Below, one piece after another: positions 36,576 to 50,353 of a DNA stretch of 64,000 nucleotides. The position numbers and the translations under genes are program-made. Position 1 is the first letter of the stretch. Every line of letters begins with the position of its first letter. The notes beneath the pieces are model-generated. The model saw nothing but the letters and a program-made list of their open reading frames with translations, had not been told where the DNA came from and did no database searches. Origin of the DNA: Brachynemurus nebulosus (taxonomy: Eukaryota > Arthropoda > Insecta > Neuroptera > Myrmeleontidae); the NCBI GenBank assembly GCA_035578155.1, contig JAPWDM010000012.1:11352501-11416500 (forward strand), given 5' to 3'.

Positions 36576-37066
36576 CGGTTTTTGCTGAATGTGTCTCTTT
36601 TGCGTTTGATCAATGCTTATTCATAGAAACGCATGCATTATAAATTTCCAGTTAATTTTAGAAGTTAGCGCAATAAAACTATACAAATAATTTTTATTAG
36701 TCCAGTTAAGAGATTATAAGAGCTAAATCACCCTTTTATTTGGTTTAAATATGATTTATATATATATGTGTATTTCTATGGTATACAAGTATAACCTTTG
36801 TATGTATAAGTAAAATAGTTTTAATTTGTTTTTGGGTCTAAAATATTTACTTACTGCTTTAAAATCGTAAAATTTTTAATATTTTTCTTATTTCGGAGCG
36901 TATCATCAATTGGTAAATAAAAAAATATTGATTTGAAGTTTTAATAAAAAAATTTTATTAATAATGAAAAATTGTCGCCATTTTGATAAGTTAGTTTAAA
37001 ATTGATTAGAACTTTACAAAATACATAGATGGCGAAACAAAATACAATATTTTGGTGGTTTATTTT
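35724..37066. repeat. Gene-free; long AT microsatellite
   Basis: Mostly simple A+T-rich sequence. A pure TA dinucleotide run lies at about 36497-36572. No gene or element with clear ends seen. Confidence 0.6.
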
Positions 37067-37213
37067 ATCGAATTTTTAAACCATTCTGTATTTCCTACTT
37101 TGACATTCTATGTATTACTAGATGTCACTCTATGATAATCTATGACATAGAGTGACATCTAGTAATACATAGAATGTCAAAGTGGGAAATACAGAATGGT
37201 TTAAATATTCGAT
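37067..37213. repeat. Near-perfect hairpin with 68-bp arms
   Basis: Arms 37067-37134 and 37146-37213 are reverse complements with only about two differences, around an 11-nt loop. Either a young palindromic MITE or a hairpin RNA precursor. Confidence 0.88.
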
Positions 37214-38127
37214 AGCAGAAGATGTATGTGATGTATCTCATGTAGGTTACATACGTGTTCTTTTTTAGGTGTCAATGTGCTGATTTTTTAAAGGTGTTAA
37301 TATATTCTTCCCGTATTTTTATACGTGTCAACATTTTACAAAAGAAAACATTAATAAATCAAAATTTTTGGGTTATATTTTTTTAAAAACATATTCATTG
37401 GATTAAAAAAACTTGGTTTCATGCTTATTAAGAAAAAAAAATGGGTGTTTCAATTATTTATTAATTTTTATAAGCCAGTTTAATGAACCTAAAAATAGTG
37501 TTAGGTAATGGGTGCTTTTACGTTATGTAGTAATAACATTTTGACAGCTATCCACTGGTATTTACATAGAAATATTAGCATTAAAATAAGTGTTTGCAAT
37601 TGCATATTTATATAGTTTGATTCACCCTTTTTGGCTCTCAGGGGTAACAAAATTTTTTCTATATGTTTTCAAGACCTTCCCAACCAAAAAATGCGTAATG
37701 ATAAATTAAATATTACACACCTCCATAAAGTTAGCCGTACCGCCACCCAAAAAAAAATTTTCAAAATCCCCAAAAACTACTAGATAAAAAATAGATGTAT
37801 TTTAGGTGTTATTTAGGTGGGCTAATAAAAAATTAGGTGTTGTTAACATTTTCGAGAAAACACGAAACACAAACGGGACGGCTTTACATAAACCTAGCCG
37901 TCCCATCGATAAAGAATAGTGTTCCGGGTAATTTAAAGTATGAAGAATAAAGTGTAAATTAGGTGTTCTTTGACGACTATGTTGACAAAAATTTTGTAAA
38001 ATGAAAATTTTAAGAAAAATCTTTATAAAATATCTTAATAAAATATTTTAAACCATGGGAGCGCTGTGAATTACGTTAAGAAAAGCATACAGCGCTTCCA
38101 CTGTTTGCGGAATATTATATATTTTGT
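37214..38127. other. Gene-free stretch
   Basis: A+T-rich; no coding sequence or bounded element that I can support. Confidence 0.5.
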
Positions 38128-38135
38128 TACGTAAC

Positions 38136-39553
<1,418 letters not shown>

Positions 39554-39561
39554 TACGTAAC

Positions 39562-40822
39562 TGAGCAGAAAAATGTCCAAAACATTGTCTTAACATTTAC
39601 AGCGTCTCCATCAGCATTATAATAATGATGTTATGAATACTTGTCATAAATTTAAGTAGATTACCATGTAAAATATAAACTGTAAACATTCAACTGAAGC
39701 TTTTAACTATTTTGTTAAACGAATGGAGTGTAGGAAACTTTAGAAAAAATTTTTGTTTATAAAATTTTTAAAAAAAAATTCAATTTTTTTCTCTCGTAAC
39801 ACGAATCGCTTCTAAGATATTTAAAGATTACTACATCTTTAAATTTTTGTTGTTGTTAAACTACTTAGTGAAGCACTCTTGAATAGACTTTAACTCTCCT
39901 GTTATTTGGCAAAATTTCCAATAATTTTATTCAGTTTTGTGTACTAAAAATGCATCAAAACGTTCAAATCGGTTTTAACTATTAATTTTAAAATATTAAA
40001 ATGAAATAAAATTAATTTTAAATATAATAATAATATTATAATAATGGACGTAATAATGACCATATGTAGCCAACGCTACCCATCACCCATTACCACCCCC
40101 ACCCCACCCCCCAACGCACCCTCCCCACCCCATTCCAAAATAACACCCCTGTGTTTACATTTATGGTGAAAATATATTATTTTGATTCATCGCCAATATC
40201 TTCTATCCATCTCACTCACACCCACACCCATTGACAATAACAATATCTCATTTAAAATATTCACAATCTATCCACACATACATATGCCTTCTCTGTCTGT
40301 CCTCCACTATATAATTCCATCTCTGTTTATCATATACTAATAATAATAATAATGATATTATTATCGAATTGTGTTATTATAATGTTTAGTTCGATGAACG
40401 GGCGATGATGATGATCGAAAAGGGCGGGGGAGGGGTGTTGGAGGGTGTTAAGTGTGTGGGGGGGGGAATGTGGCTGAGCGTTAGTTAGTGTCTGATTAAA
40501 CCGCACGCGGATAAATTCTGGAAACCTATTATTGGTTACACAACAGATGCTTAAACATGGTTTGCTTTGAACAATATAACATTATAAATGTGTGTGTCTA
40601 TGTATGTCGATAATATAGATATCTGTTGTACAGTGGCGGTTTGTTAGATTTGGTTTTGGAATGACAAACAAGTGAAAAAATCTGTGGAACCAAATATAGA
40701 TTAGAGAATTCAGTAATAAGAGTCGTCAGAATAATTCTGACGACGCGACACCAAAAAACATACGAAAATATTTTTTTTCCGTGCTTTTATCGAATTTTAC
40801 AGGCTAGATGATTTCGAGCACG
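39562..40822. other. Gene-free; C-rich and G-rich islands
   Basis: Unusual C-run at about 40080-40130 (ACCCCCACCCCACCCCCCAA) and G-runs near 40420-40470, about 330 bp apart on the same strand. Otherwise A+T-rich with no gene. Confidence 0.55.
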
Positions 40823-41093
40823 GGCGCAACAACTGGGCGGTCCAAGGGGTCCGGACTCCCCCTAAAATTACGTGGATCCCTCATAAGATTACGTAAATTT
40901 TCCTTCAATTTATTCTATTTATATTAAAAAGTAACATTTTTAGTGATTTACTGATATTTTTTATTTGAAAATCAAATTTTTGGAGACGACATTTTATAAC
41001 ATTTTCCATTGTTATCGAAAAATTACGTTATCCAAAAATTTGGTTATTTAAGTTTTTGTTGAACTCCCCGTGCAGATTTGTAGTTGTTGCGCC
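40823..41093. mobile_element. 271-bp MITE, TIR GGCGCAACAACT
   Basis: Inverted ends GGCGCAACAACT and AGTTGTTGCGCC; the next bases do not match. No clear duplication, so the superfamily is open. Confidence 0.6.
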
Positions 41094-41443
41094 TTTTTAT
41101 TCAAGGTGCGTTGCTTATGTTTTGAGTTTGTTTTGAAATTGTCTCCAAATTGTTTAAAATCATGTTTTGATTCCCTTTTTGGGATTCTATAAACAATAAC
41201 GAAACACTGATGCAGATTTGATTAACGAAGTTAAGCTGTACCCAGGACCGGCGACAGAAATTATGGGCACCCGGGCACAACTTTCAAATATTTTTCCCCT
41301 CAAAAATAATTGACAAACAGAAAAAGAAAAAAGTCGTCTCACTTTCTCTGTGTCTCTAATTTAGGCTGCGCGACCCCTTTTTAGACGTCGTACCACATTA
41401 AAAATCACTTGAAAAAATAGTTGCAATTATTCTTTTTGCCCTA

Positions 41444-41665
41444 CTAGGGCGGGTAAAATGAATATTTTGGACGGGCAAAATAAATACTAATGAAAATAAA
41501 TAAATTAATCGTCACAATTATCGCAAAAGGACGACAACGACGATCGCAAAAGGACGATCGACCTGTGTATAAAGAACACGCTTCATGGGTCCATTCCTGG
41601 CAAAAATTATACTGCATCCAGTCTTCTATTGCGGATATATGTATTTTTCTTGACAGACAGTACAA
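41444..41665 (-). pseudogene. PHD-like zinc-finger remnant, perhaps from a pogo/Jerky-type transposase
   Basis: On the minus strand EDWMQYNFCQEWTHEACSLY followed by FCDRRC about 9 residues on resembles the W-x-Q-C..C-x2-W-x-H-x2-C..C-x2-C finger found at the C-terminus of some insect DDE transposases. One Cys is replaced by Tyr and no DDE core is seen, so it would be a dead fragment. The match is short and could be chance. Confidence 0.35.
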
Positions 41666-42947
41666 AAATAATTATCTTTTTGATTTTCTTTGATTGACTC
41701 TATCTTTATTAAGCGAATTTTCTTTTCTCTTTCATTGGAAGGTCCGGGATTATTTAAAACAATTTTCCTTTTGACTAGAGAAGCTTCATTTTATTATTCA
41801 TTTTGCCTGACTCCATTTTGCCCACCAAGCACATTTTTAGCTAACTTAACCTACAATTACAAACTAATAGATTCAAACTAAATACGAGCACGAATTTGTT
41901 GCTTCTAATGATTATACAAATTACAGAAATCATTAAAAATAAATAATTACAATATACAAAGAAATAATTCGTAAATTACTTACCTCTACTTATTGATTTT
42001 TTTCTCGTCAAAACAGTTTTTCGGTCACTACACACGCAAATAAACTACAGTGCCTTCTTTTGACAAATGATCCCATTAAGTGCAAAGTGAAGAAGCGGAT
42101 GACATTGAATCTGAGTCAATTATGTATCTAACTAGCTCAATTAGGCTATTATTCTTTTTGCCCGACCCCTTCGTCTTGCCCGTCCGTCCCGTAGGTATTT
42201 TATGTGTTTAATTTATTTAGACTATACTTGATGTCATGTTATTCCAACGATGTAAATAGCATTTTAATGGTCTTTAGTTTTCCTTTTCCGAAAATGTAAC
42301 AGCCTTTTCCGAAGGGTAAGTTCTGGTTATACATATATCAACTCGGTAAGTTTTATTAGTTTTGGTAAATATCATATCCTTCTATCAAAGCAATCTCTGC
42401 TTTTTGAGTTGTTGATTATAATGATTAATAATACTTAAATAATCAGTGACCGTCAAACATTTTTGTCAAGTGCCGTCAGAGTTAGTCCATCACTAACTCA
42501 TTCAAGTACTATATTGGGAAGTGTATGTTGATTTTAATAACTACTGGTATGGATTTGAACATTTTCGGGATCGATTGTTTTAGTGATAATTAAAGCGCCT
42601 ACGTATGCATGCATGTGTGTGTGTGGTGGATTGTGGACGCCTCTGGTGGACGATGTTGCACGAATATATCTGATCGTAGCAGTCCAACTGAAACTGCTAC
42701 TACAAATACTGGTCAGTGGTATCGTCATCCTGGTATCTGCACACATATGTGTATAAAGTCATCTAATTTAAATAGCACTTGCAGTATTAAAGTACTGTAC
42801 ATTTTGGTATAGTTAAAGTCATTTTGATACAGGATAGTTGAAATTGGAATTTTAGAGTTTCACATTTCATTGTAGAGGTTTTACTGTAAGGTTTTGAAAT
42901 TGGCGAAACTGGTAATTATATTGAAATTTTGCACAAAGAATCTAAGC
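41666..42947. other. Gene-free stretch
   Basis: Two direct copies of a TTATTCTTTTTGCCC phrase (about 41429 and 42149, i.e. just before and within this stretch) hint at an old element between them. No gene seen. Confidence 0.45.
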
Positions 42948-43239
42948 TTAACACGTTAACGGTCACGTCGGATTTTGAAGAAAAGTCCAACTTATACAGT
43001 ACTTTTTCTCAATTATATTCAAGGTATTTTACATTTTTAGATTAATAATGGGTCAAGGAAAGCGTTATTGATGTATTTTTCTTTTTTCTTTTTATGACGT
43101 TTATTGACGTTGTGTCTCAAATCAAAGACTTACATTACTATGATATAAACACAACGTTAATGGACGTCATGATGACATCATGCGTATCATACGCAGTACA
43201 ATGTAATGACCTAAGAATATTAACTGTCAGATGTGAACT

Positions 43240-43508
43240 ATGAAGGTTATAGAATTCATTTTCGATTTTAACAGCAGTAAATTCAGCAATATATTGAGTA
43301 AAATCAAATATTATTGGAAATATCTAATAATAGAAATGTCCAAACTGGATGTACAAAATTTTTTCTTTGAACATAGGGGCGAATTCAGTTTTTCGAAGGA
43401 TGATGTAAAGCAGTTAATTTGCTCTTATCGTAATGTAACGTTGAATCAAAAATATATTATTGCTGAAGACATCCCATGTTCATTATGTGGCATGAGGGAA
43501 TTACTGGA

Positions 43509-43574
<66 letters not shown>

Positions 43575-43611
43575 ATTTTCTACTATCGTGCCTGTGATTC
43601 AATCATCTTAG
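43240..43611 (+). CDS. Unknown ORF inside piggyBac, opposite strand
   Basis: Open for 123 codons, of which about 90 precede a (TA)n microsatellite that translates to Ile-Tyr. The unique part begins MKVIEFIFDFNSSKF, is rich in Lys, Phe and Ile, and ends CSLCGMRELLD, with a Cys-x2-Cys. I recognise no family. It lies between the left end of the element and the end of the transposase gene, transcribed towards it. It could be captured host sequence, a regulator carried by the element, or a chance frame. Confidence 0.3.
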
Positions 43612-43773
43612 GATAAATTATCTATCAACATATGCGTCCACCTTTAAAATTCAATTTTAGTTTGAGAAACATCGATAAAAGTTTGAAAAATATTAATATA
43701 CAGATATAACTGCCTTAGGTGAAAGGATTTCTGAAGAGTACTAAATAATAAAACACAATTATATGATATCAGC

Positions 43774-43779
43774 TTTATT
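43774..43779 (-). terminator. Polyadenylation signal of the piggyBac transposase
   Basis: TTTATT on the plus strand (AATAAA on the minus) 27 nt beyond the transposase stop. Confidence 0.5.
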
Positions 43780-43805
43780 TAAGATATAATAACTACAAAT
43801 TCGTT

Positions 43806-45545
43806 TTAATTTGTTATATGCCATTCTTCAAAGCATTCGGGACACAACACTGGCTTGTCTAGACAGCCTTTGCATCTATACTTTGATTCTTTTCGAATTC
43901 CCCTTTTTGAACACATTCTGCACCTAAGAAAAACAGATTTTTTGGTCGATTTTGATGTCGGGTTAATGGGATTCGTTTCTGGCCAGTGATCCCCATTTTC
44001 CTTACTAGATTCATCTACCATATTTTTTTGACTTCGCCTGTTATCATTTTTTTTTCTAGCCATTAGGTGTTTTGCTTCAATGTTATAAGGAATTTTTAGT
44101 AAGTTTTTGAATTGAAGAAATGTATAACTTTTAGATTTGCTTTTGCAATATTTGCGATAAATATAGAATGCGTTCCACACACAAATGTCAAGAAGGTGGA
44201 AAAAAACTTTCTTATACCAGCGAATGGTTTTTCTTGGTGATGAATAAGTAGAAATCATCTGGTCAAGGCGATCAATTCCAGACATATGTAGATTATATGT
44301 ACTTACTTCTTCTGGTTTAATTTTTTCCACACCAAATTTATTTTTCACAGTTATTAGACGTGGATGGTTACGAGTTGTTATAACAAGTACGTCACGTTTA
44401 TCTCTCCATTTGGAAACGTATACTTGTTTTTTTCTAACCCAAAAATGCTCACCTTTTTTTAATTTTTTTTTAATCAAGTCTTTGGGATTCCCTGTTCGGT
44501 TCGATCTTAGCGTGCCATTTGTATGAGTCCTAAAACTTAATAGTTTGCTAGATAACTCATAGCTGTTATAGTAATTATCCATAAATAATTCATGTCCTTT
44601 GAAAAGGTAAGGTTTCATTAACCTTAATACTAAAGCCGAAACTTTGCTGTTATCAACATCATCATTGGTTCTCGCACCACTATACATTTCCATATTCAAA
44701 AGATAGCCGTCAGAGGTAGTCAGTTCAAAGAATTTTATACCATATTTAAATCTTTTACCTTTCATGTAAACTCTGAATCCAAGTCTGCCTCGAAAATATA
44801 ACAAACTCTCATCAATTGTAAGTTCCTTAGTTGGACCGTAGACTGCTTGGCACTGATTAATAATCATATCTATTAGGTGTTGTACTTTATTGTTACCTTT
44901 TGATTCCAAAGGAGAGCAACATACAACCCTAACTAATTGTTCAAATCGTCTTCCGGACATAACGTAACTAAAAATTGGATGGAAATAAAGAACGTCTTTG
45001 TGTGAAAAATAACGACGCATGTTGCAAGTAGATATTTGACCTTGTAGTAGACACAATCCCAAAAATTGTTTCATCTCATCAGTAGTAACAGAATGGAAAA
45101 CTGACCATTTTGATCCTTTTTTCCTACGCTTAGAATTTTGTGCTAAAGTTGTACCATAGTTGTTAGTACATTCAACAACATAACTTAATATATTCGGAGT
45201 AAAAAAAAGTTCAAAAACTTCCAGCGGACTCCAGTTTGGATCAACATTAACTTTCAAACCAGAAGTATTCTCATCGAAATTGAATTCAGGAACAGGAGCA
45301 GTTGTATTTTCCCAACTATCGTTTATTGCGTCAGCACTTACAGAGATTATTGTTTCTGGTTCGAAACAGTTGTTTTCGAATTCTTCTTCTTCTTCTGCTG
45401 CTGAAGAAGTTGACTCCAACCATTCTTCCTCTATCTCATACTCGTTGTCAAATTCGTCACTCTCATCTTCGTACAGATCGTATGGGTCATATTCTTCTTC
45501 ATCGTTAACACTATCACTAGAAAACAACTCAGTCCACGGATCCAT
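43806..45545 (-). CDS. piggyBac transposase, intact
   Basis: 579 aa, close to the 594 of the Trichoplusia ni enzyme. Catalyses cut-and-paste transposition into TTAA in the nucleus. Seen: an acidic, disordered N-terminus (1-70), then the DDE/D RNase H-like core with Asp at 245 (TIDESLLYFRGR), 323 (FMDNYYNSYEL) and 425 (SGIDRLDQM, with D428), the triad of the family, followed by the SSPRKTIRW stretch. The C-terminal Cys-rich domain (C542, C545, C558, C561, C568, C571 and H576) would bind the subterminal repeats. No stop or frameshift. The start ATG at 45543-45545 sits about 600 nt inside the right end of the element. All key residues are present, so it may be functional. Confidence 0.95.
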   Translation of the reverse strand: MDPWTELFSSDSVNDEEEYDPYDLYEDESDEFDNEYEIEEEWLESTSSAAEEEEEFENNCFEPETIISVSADAINDSWENTTAPVPEFNFDENTSGLKVNVDPNWSPLEVFELFFTPNILSYVVECTNNYGTTLAQNSKRRKKGSKWSVFHSVTTDEMKQFLGLCLLQGQISTCNMRRYFSHKDVLYFHPIFSYVMSGRRFEQLVRVVCCSPLESKGNNKVQHLIDMIINQCQAVYGPTKELTIDESLLYFRGRLGFRVYMKGKRFKYGIKFFELTTSDGYLLNMEMYSGARTNDDVDNSKVSALVLRLMKPYLFKGHELFMDNYYNSYELSSKLLSFRTHTNGTLRSNRTGNPKDLIKKKLKKGEHFWVRKKQVYVSKWRDKRDVLVITTRNHPRLITVKNKFGVEKIKPEEVSTYNLHMSGIDRLDQMISTYSSPRKTIRWYKKVFFHLLDICVWNAFYIYRKYCKSKSKSYTFLQFKNLLKIPYNIEAKHLMARKKNDNRRSQKNMVDESSKENGDHWPETNPINPTSKSTKKSVFLRCRMCSKRGIRKESKYRCKGCLDKPVLCPECFEEWHITN

Positions 45546-46155
45546 CTAAAATAAATTTCCCAAAATAATAAATATAATACTTCTATTATATTTCAAGAAA
45601 ATAAAATTATAGCAAATCTTTATTAATAGAAAAACTTCTCGAAATAACATACAAGTAAAATATCTCAAAAATATAAGCAAACGTTACAATAATAAAATAA
45701 CAACAATAATAAAACGCAATTATATAGTTACATAACTGAATACGTGAATAACATACCTAAATACACTACGCATATATACTATTAACCCGCGCAAAGTATA
45801 ATTTAAATCTTTGAAATTTTTGTTAAAATGTAGTTTCCCGGTTTGTAACACGCATGCGTATTGATTTTTTCGACTGCATCAAACGCAGCCATTAAAGAGT
45901 GGACGTAGCCGACGTAGCTGGCTACTACTAATTAATGAAAATACAATACTGAAAGAATAAAAAACGAAACACTACTTTTTTTAAATTAATCTGCGACATT
46001 TTCTGCTATACTATGAATATTTGCAATGGAATTACTAAAAATAGCAGGCGTATCACGTAAAATGGATAGAAATTGTTGACGTCATATGACGTTGTGTATG
46101 CGTTACGGAGGTTTCACTGGACGTCATATGACGTCAATGACCGGGAACGTGTTAA

Positions 46156-46858
46156 CAATGTAGAATCTAGGCCGTTTAGAGTTCTATAAATTATCTATTT
46201 ATATTTTAATTCGTATGAATGTAGTTGGTATAAAAGTGTCGAAAAACCTTTTAGCGAGTTTCCAGAATGGAAACACGTGCGGGAGAAGTACTAACTTGGC
46301 ACACACATTTTTGTATGCAAAATAGCTGTTTGCCCACTGTATTCTTCCCACATACTTTTTTGCGTGCGGAAAGTAACTTTTCACACGCAAATTGACAATA
46401 AAACACGCAAAGCCGCCTCTTGATTTTTCATTTAATAAATATTTCATAATTATTTCTATAGAAACCACCAACAAAGTAATTTAAACAATAATTAATCCAG
46501 AAAAAAAAGACCAACAGTTAAAAATATTATTATTAATCCTTTCACGCACATAGTTTCAGGAAGAATGAAAAAAAGTTATAATATGCTTAGAACTATTTAT
46601 TAGTGTGTATTTGAATCTATAAATAACAAATTATAATTAAATAATATATTTTTATATATTTTTGAGCCTGGAACAAATATGTCCCAGTATGCTTTAAAGG
46701 GTGCAAATTACACAAGTATGAAACTTTTTTAGAAAGTAGGTCTTTATTTAAAAATTGACGTAAATTTATATCAAATAAACAAATATGGCAATAATAATAA
46801 ATTGAAAAACTTAATACAGTAATACAACAAATGATAACAGTTTAAAAATCAATTGAAT
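46156..46858. other. Flank of piggyBac, no gene
   Basis: A+T-rich. Around 46660-46700 GAGCCTGGAACAAATATGTCCCAG resembles subterminal sequence of TTAA-type elements, but no pair of ends could be set. Confidence 0.4.
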
Positions 46859-47119
46859 CTATATTTGGTAGAAATGGTAAACAGCAAAACAGTTCCTTTC
46901 GGTCTTCGGATGTAAAACAGATGTAGAAAAAACACATTGTGCCATAGTGCTTGGTTCAGTTTGAACCGTTCTTACGCCAGCATCAATATCTTGAACTAAA
47001 AATTGCTGCTCTTCTTCACCCAGAATCAAAACATCCTCATCATCGCTATTTCCAGCTACCAGTAATTCTAAAATTTCATCGTCTCGAAGCTCAAATTCTT
47101 CGCATGTTCTCGAAATCAT
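46859..47119 (-). pseudogene. Possible N-terminal fragment of a second piggyBac-like transposase
   Basis: Minus-strand frame of 86 codons beginning MISRTCEEFELRDDEILELL, acidic (NSDDEDVLILGEEEQ). An acidic leader with DDEILELL is usual for piggyBac-like N-termini, but no DDE core follows and the frame ends after 86 codons. A weak call based on composition and position. Confidence 0.35.
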
Positions 47120-50100
47120 CTAAAAAAAAAAAAAAAATGCAAAATTCGTTCTAAATAACTTGACCCAACAATAGTTTCTTTTTAGGGTTCCTTCATGTCT
47201 AAATTTCGTAAAAACGGAAAGCCCAACTTCGAAAATCTGTAATTTTCTTTGAATTTCATTATTCGTTTAAAATAATTGAAAATTTTCAGTAAACTTGTTG
47301 ATATTTTCCAATTGAAAATTGTTTTTCTCAAATGAAGCTTTATGGAAATGATTTAATTTAGGACGATTTGTTGAATTAGGCTAATTTCTGACGCAATTGC
47401 TTTTAGAATTATGACGGATTCAACTCAAAAAAATGTTTCTAAATTTTAAGAAACCTGCTTTTGATGAAGTTCTTATTAAAATAGAGTTTCATCCAAATTC
47501 CCTACTCTAAAATGAACTAAACTCTAAACAGTTTTAATCTACCACGGTTGGTACTGGCCACAGATAAAGTACTATTTACACTCAACTGCAAACGATATGG
47601 TGAGTTAAAGTTTCGAGTTTCGAGCACAAATATATGTAGGTAGAGTTTAGACCTGCACAGTATTAATATCTACGGATTGTATGTATTGTACTGTATATAT
47701 CGCTGTTATCAACTCTATCGCATATGTTTAACCAATGTGCAGCACGAGAGTGGTAGGCTACTGTATGTAACCTACCAAGCCAAGCATAGTATTGCACATT
47801 TATTTTCACAATGGGATATGTATTTGGTGCATAATACAAGTGCACAGTACTGGAGGTAATACACTACTAGAAGCAATATAATACATTTATTTAGTACGAG
47901 CTTAGTTATATTTCTGGATGAAGGTACATTAATGGTCATATAAATGAACATATCAAACAGTTTTTGTCACATATCACAAAATCAATTGACTAGGTAGGGG
48001 AGATCCTTGTACCTTGGGACATTTTCGTTTAAAACTTCATAACTTGAGTAAAAATTAATGTATGACTTCGAAAATTGAAAATTCTGTAAGCACACGATAA
48101 GATCTTAATATTATGATACAATATATCACGATATTGTGTTTCATTTTTGCGAAAACTTGAATTGAAAAATTTGGGGGACAGGTCTACCCACACTGTCAAC
48201 TTCCCATTGGGTGTCCTTAAAGACTAGAGACTACTGTATACATAAATAATCTTTTTTCATTTCAGGCGACTCCTCTCCTGGGCCCCCGATAGAGGCTTGA
48301 CCCCTTGCACCATACCGGGGGCTTCGCCTTCTGTATCTAAGGGTGGGGGCTCCATCCTTATTAAACAAATGATAACATCATTTGTTCTCAAGATATGCGA
48401 GACAAAATATATTTTGGCAAAAACCTAATTTTTTTAAGTTTCTTATTTCGTTATTTATTTATTTATTTTTTTTTAAATTTTGTAATTATGTATTTACTGG
48501 CGTTTTTAACATCATTTAAGTTTTTAGGCCATTATATAATAAAGACATGATAAAAAATCCATATAATCTATGTCATTTTAATAAAATTAATTTCGTTTTT
48601 TTATTATAAAAAACAAAACACTAATCCGAATTTGCTGAAAACTTTATCCGGTCTTCATTTTTTAACCCTAGAATCATACGTTGGTCTACGAGTCAAGTTA
48701 ATCATACATCGGCGTCGTTTCGACGAATGGACTTTTTACGGGGAGTTTTAGAGTTTATTTGCAAAAAACATTTTTTTTACATAACAATACTACAAAAGCG
48801 AACAAAATATTTAAAAAAATTGGATTTGGAAAAATTTCTTAATATAAATATTTATTAATTTTTTTAATCTTTTTATCAAAGCATATTTTCACTATAAAAA
48901 TTAAAAAATAGATAAATACATCAATTGTATCATAAAACATGTGTTTCAAATAATTAATTTATGAACTATTATGAGTCAGTGGACATGTGTGACTTTACAG
49001 AATGTGAAATTTCTCAGTCATAAATATTCCTATAGATATGTAGTTATTTCCCCATTAGGCACATTTGTAAATTTTCTAAAATTTGTTAGTAATTTTTAAA
49101 ATAAAATCTCAAAAAATAATAAAATTAAAATATTTCCACAAAATAAATTGTTAACCTTTTATTAAGTCACTTGAAACGTATTCTTTAGTTTTCGATTCAA
49201 TATATTAAAACTTCAGTATTATGTTGTCTCTATAAGTCAAACAGCCGTAATCATCTTTCACATTATCATAATCATTGAATAAATTAATTATAACATCCAT
49301 ATTTTTAATAAATTTTAGAACAATTAGGAAAACTTTTATATGTGGAGTACAAAATATAGGTTAATCATACATCGTCGTCCTTTTGACGCACACTATTTCA
49401 GTATAAAAAAAATTCGTCAAGTGCGTGTTTGACACGCACTAAGTAATATCGTCTCACATCAAAATCGGTTCAGTAGTTTCAGAGCTTATCCTAGCCAAAC
49501 ATTGTGACATGAGATTTTTATATTATATCTTATTAGTAATTAGCATAAATCTTAAGTTCATTGTGATGAAAACACAGATTTAAATACGTTTATGTTGTGT
49601 GTCCAAAACTTGGAGAGATTGGGACAGAAAACGAGCGATATGTATATATGTGTCCGCGCGATAACTCTCGAACGAAGTATCTAATATTTACGAAATTTGT
49701 TGAAAACATTGAAAGTCCCAAACCCTTGAATGAGTTCTTCAGCCAGACACGTCGGATGCCAGGAGCATGGTTTTTGTTCTTGTAAAAAATTAGTTTTTTG
49801 CCAAAATTTCCACTTATTCAAAAATTTTTGCTAAATTTCTTTACACCATTTAAAAGAGGAGAAAAAATTACATAAAAAAGCTCTTTAAACTATTGTTCTA
49901 TGTCAATTAGTTTCCGAGAAAAACTAATTTCTATAAACGGAAATTCGCTATGTTATGCAGAATGCTGCGACAGGGGTATTATATCATCTACTATTTGATT
50001 TTTCAAATTAATCTTTCCCAAGCCTAGCTTTTTAAATACAATAGTTTTCACCCATTAACGTTCGTTTTAAATGCAATAGTTTAAATACCAACATCTAAGG

Positions 50101-50344
50101 TCTATTGCAATTTAGCCATCTTTTATATATTGGGAGCAAGAAAAATCTTAATCATATCACAGCCGCATGTACCCTAACTCAAAAGAATAATTAACGATGT
50201 TTATTTGATTGTTCGGTTATTTTGTCGTACAGTTATTTTATCGTTCGGTTATTTTGTCCACAGTTATTTTGTCTAAGTTTATCTTGTCATTCAGTTATTT
50301 TGTACACGGTTATTTGGTTGCGGTTATTTATCCACATACTCTAA
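47120..50344. other. Gene-free stretch with several repeat ends
   Basis: Holds isolated transposon-like ends: GGGGAGATCCTTGTACCTTG at about 47998, TTAACCCTAGAATCATACG at 48662, and a copy of the GTGCGTGT..ACACGCAC palindrome near 49410-49448. From about 50205 to 50335 a degenerate tandem of CGGTTATTTTGTC occurs. No gene seen. Confidence 0.55.
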
Positions 50345-50353
50345 ATTAGAGTA

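Larger units (their letters stand above)
42952..46151 (-). mobile_element. Complete 3.2-kb piggyBac element
   Basis: TTAA at 42948-42951 and 46152-46155 flank ends CACGTTAACGGTCA and (complemented) CACGTTCCCGGTCA. Both subterminal regions are rich in TGACGTCA-type palindromes. It holds an intact transposase on the minus strand and a separate small open frame on the plus strand, plus a (TA)n run at 43512-43572. Intact ends, target duplication and gene suggest a recent, possibly active copy. Confidence 0.93.

Noticed and set aside
45280..45549. Plus-strand Ser-rich frame over the transposase start
   Set aside because: It is the complement of the acidic Glu/Asp-rich N-terminus of the piggyBac transposase.
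50205..50335. CRISPR-like array of CGGTTATTTTGTC motifs
   Set aside because: Units are degenerate, spacers are absent or shorter than 15 nt, and the DNA is eukaryotic.
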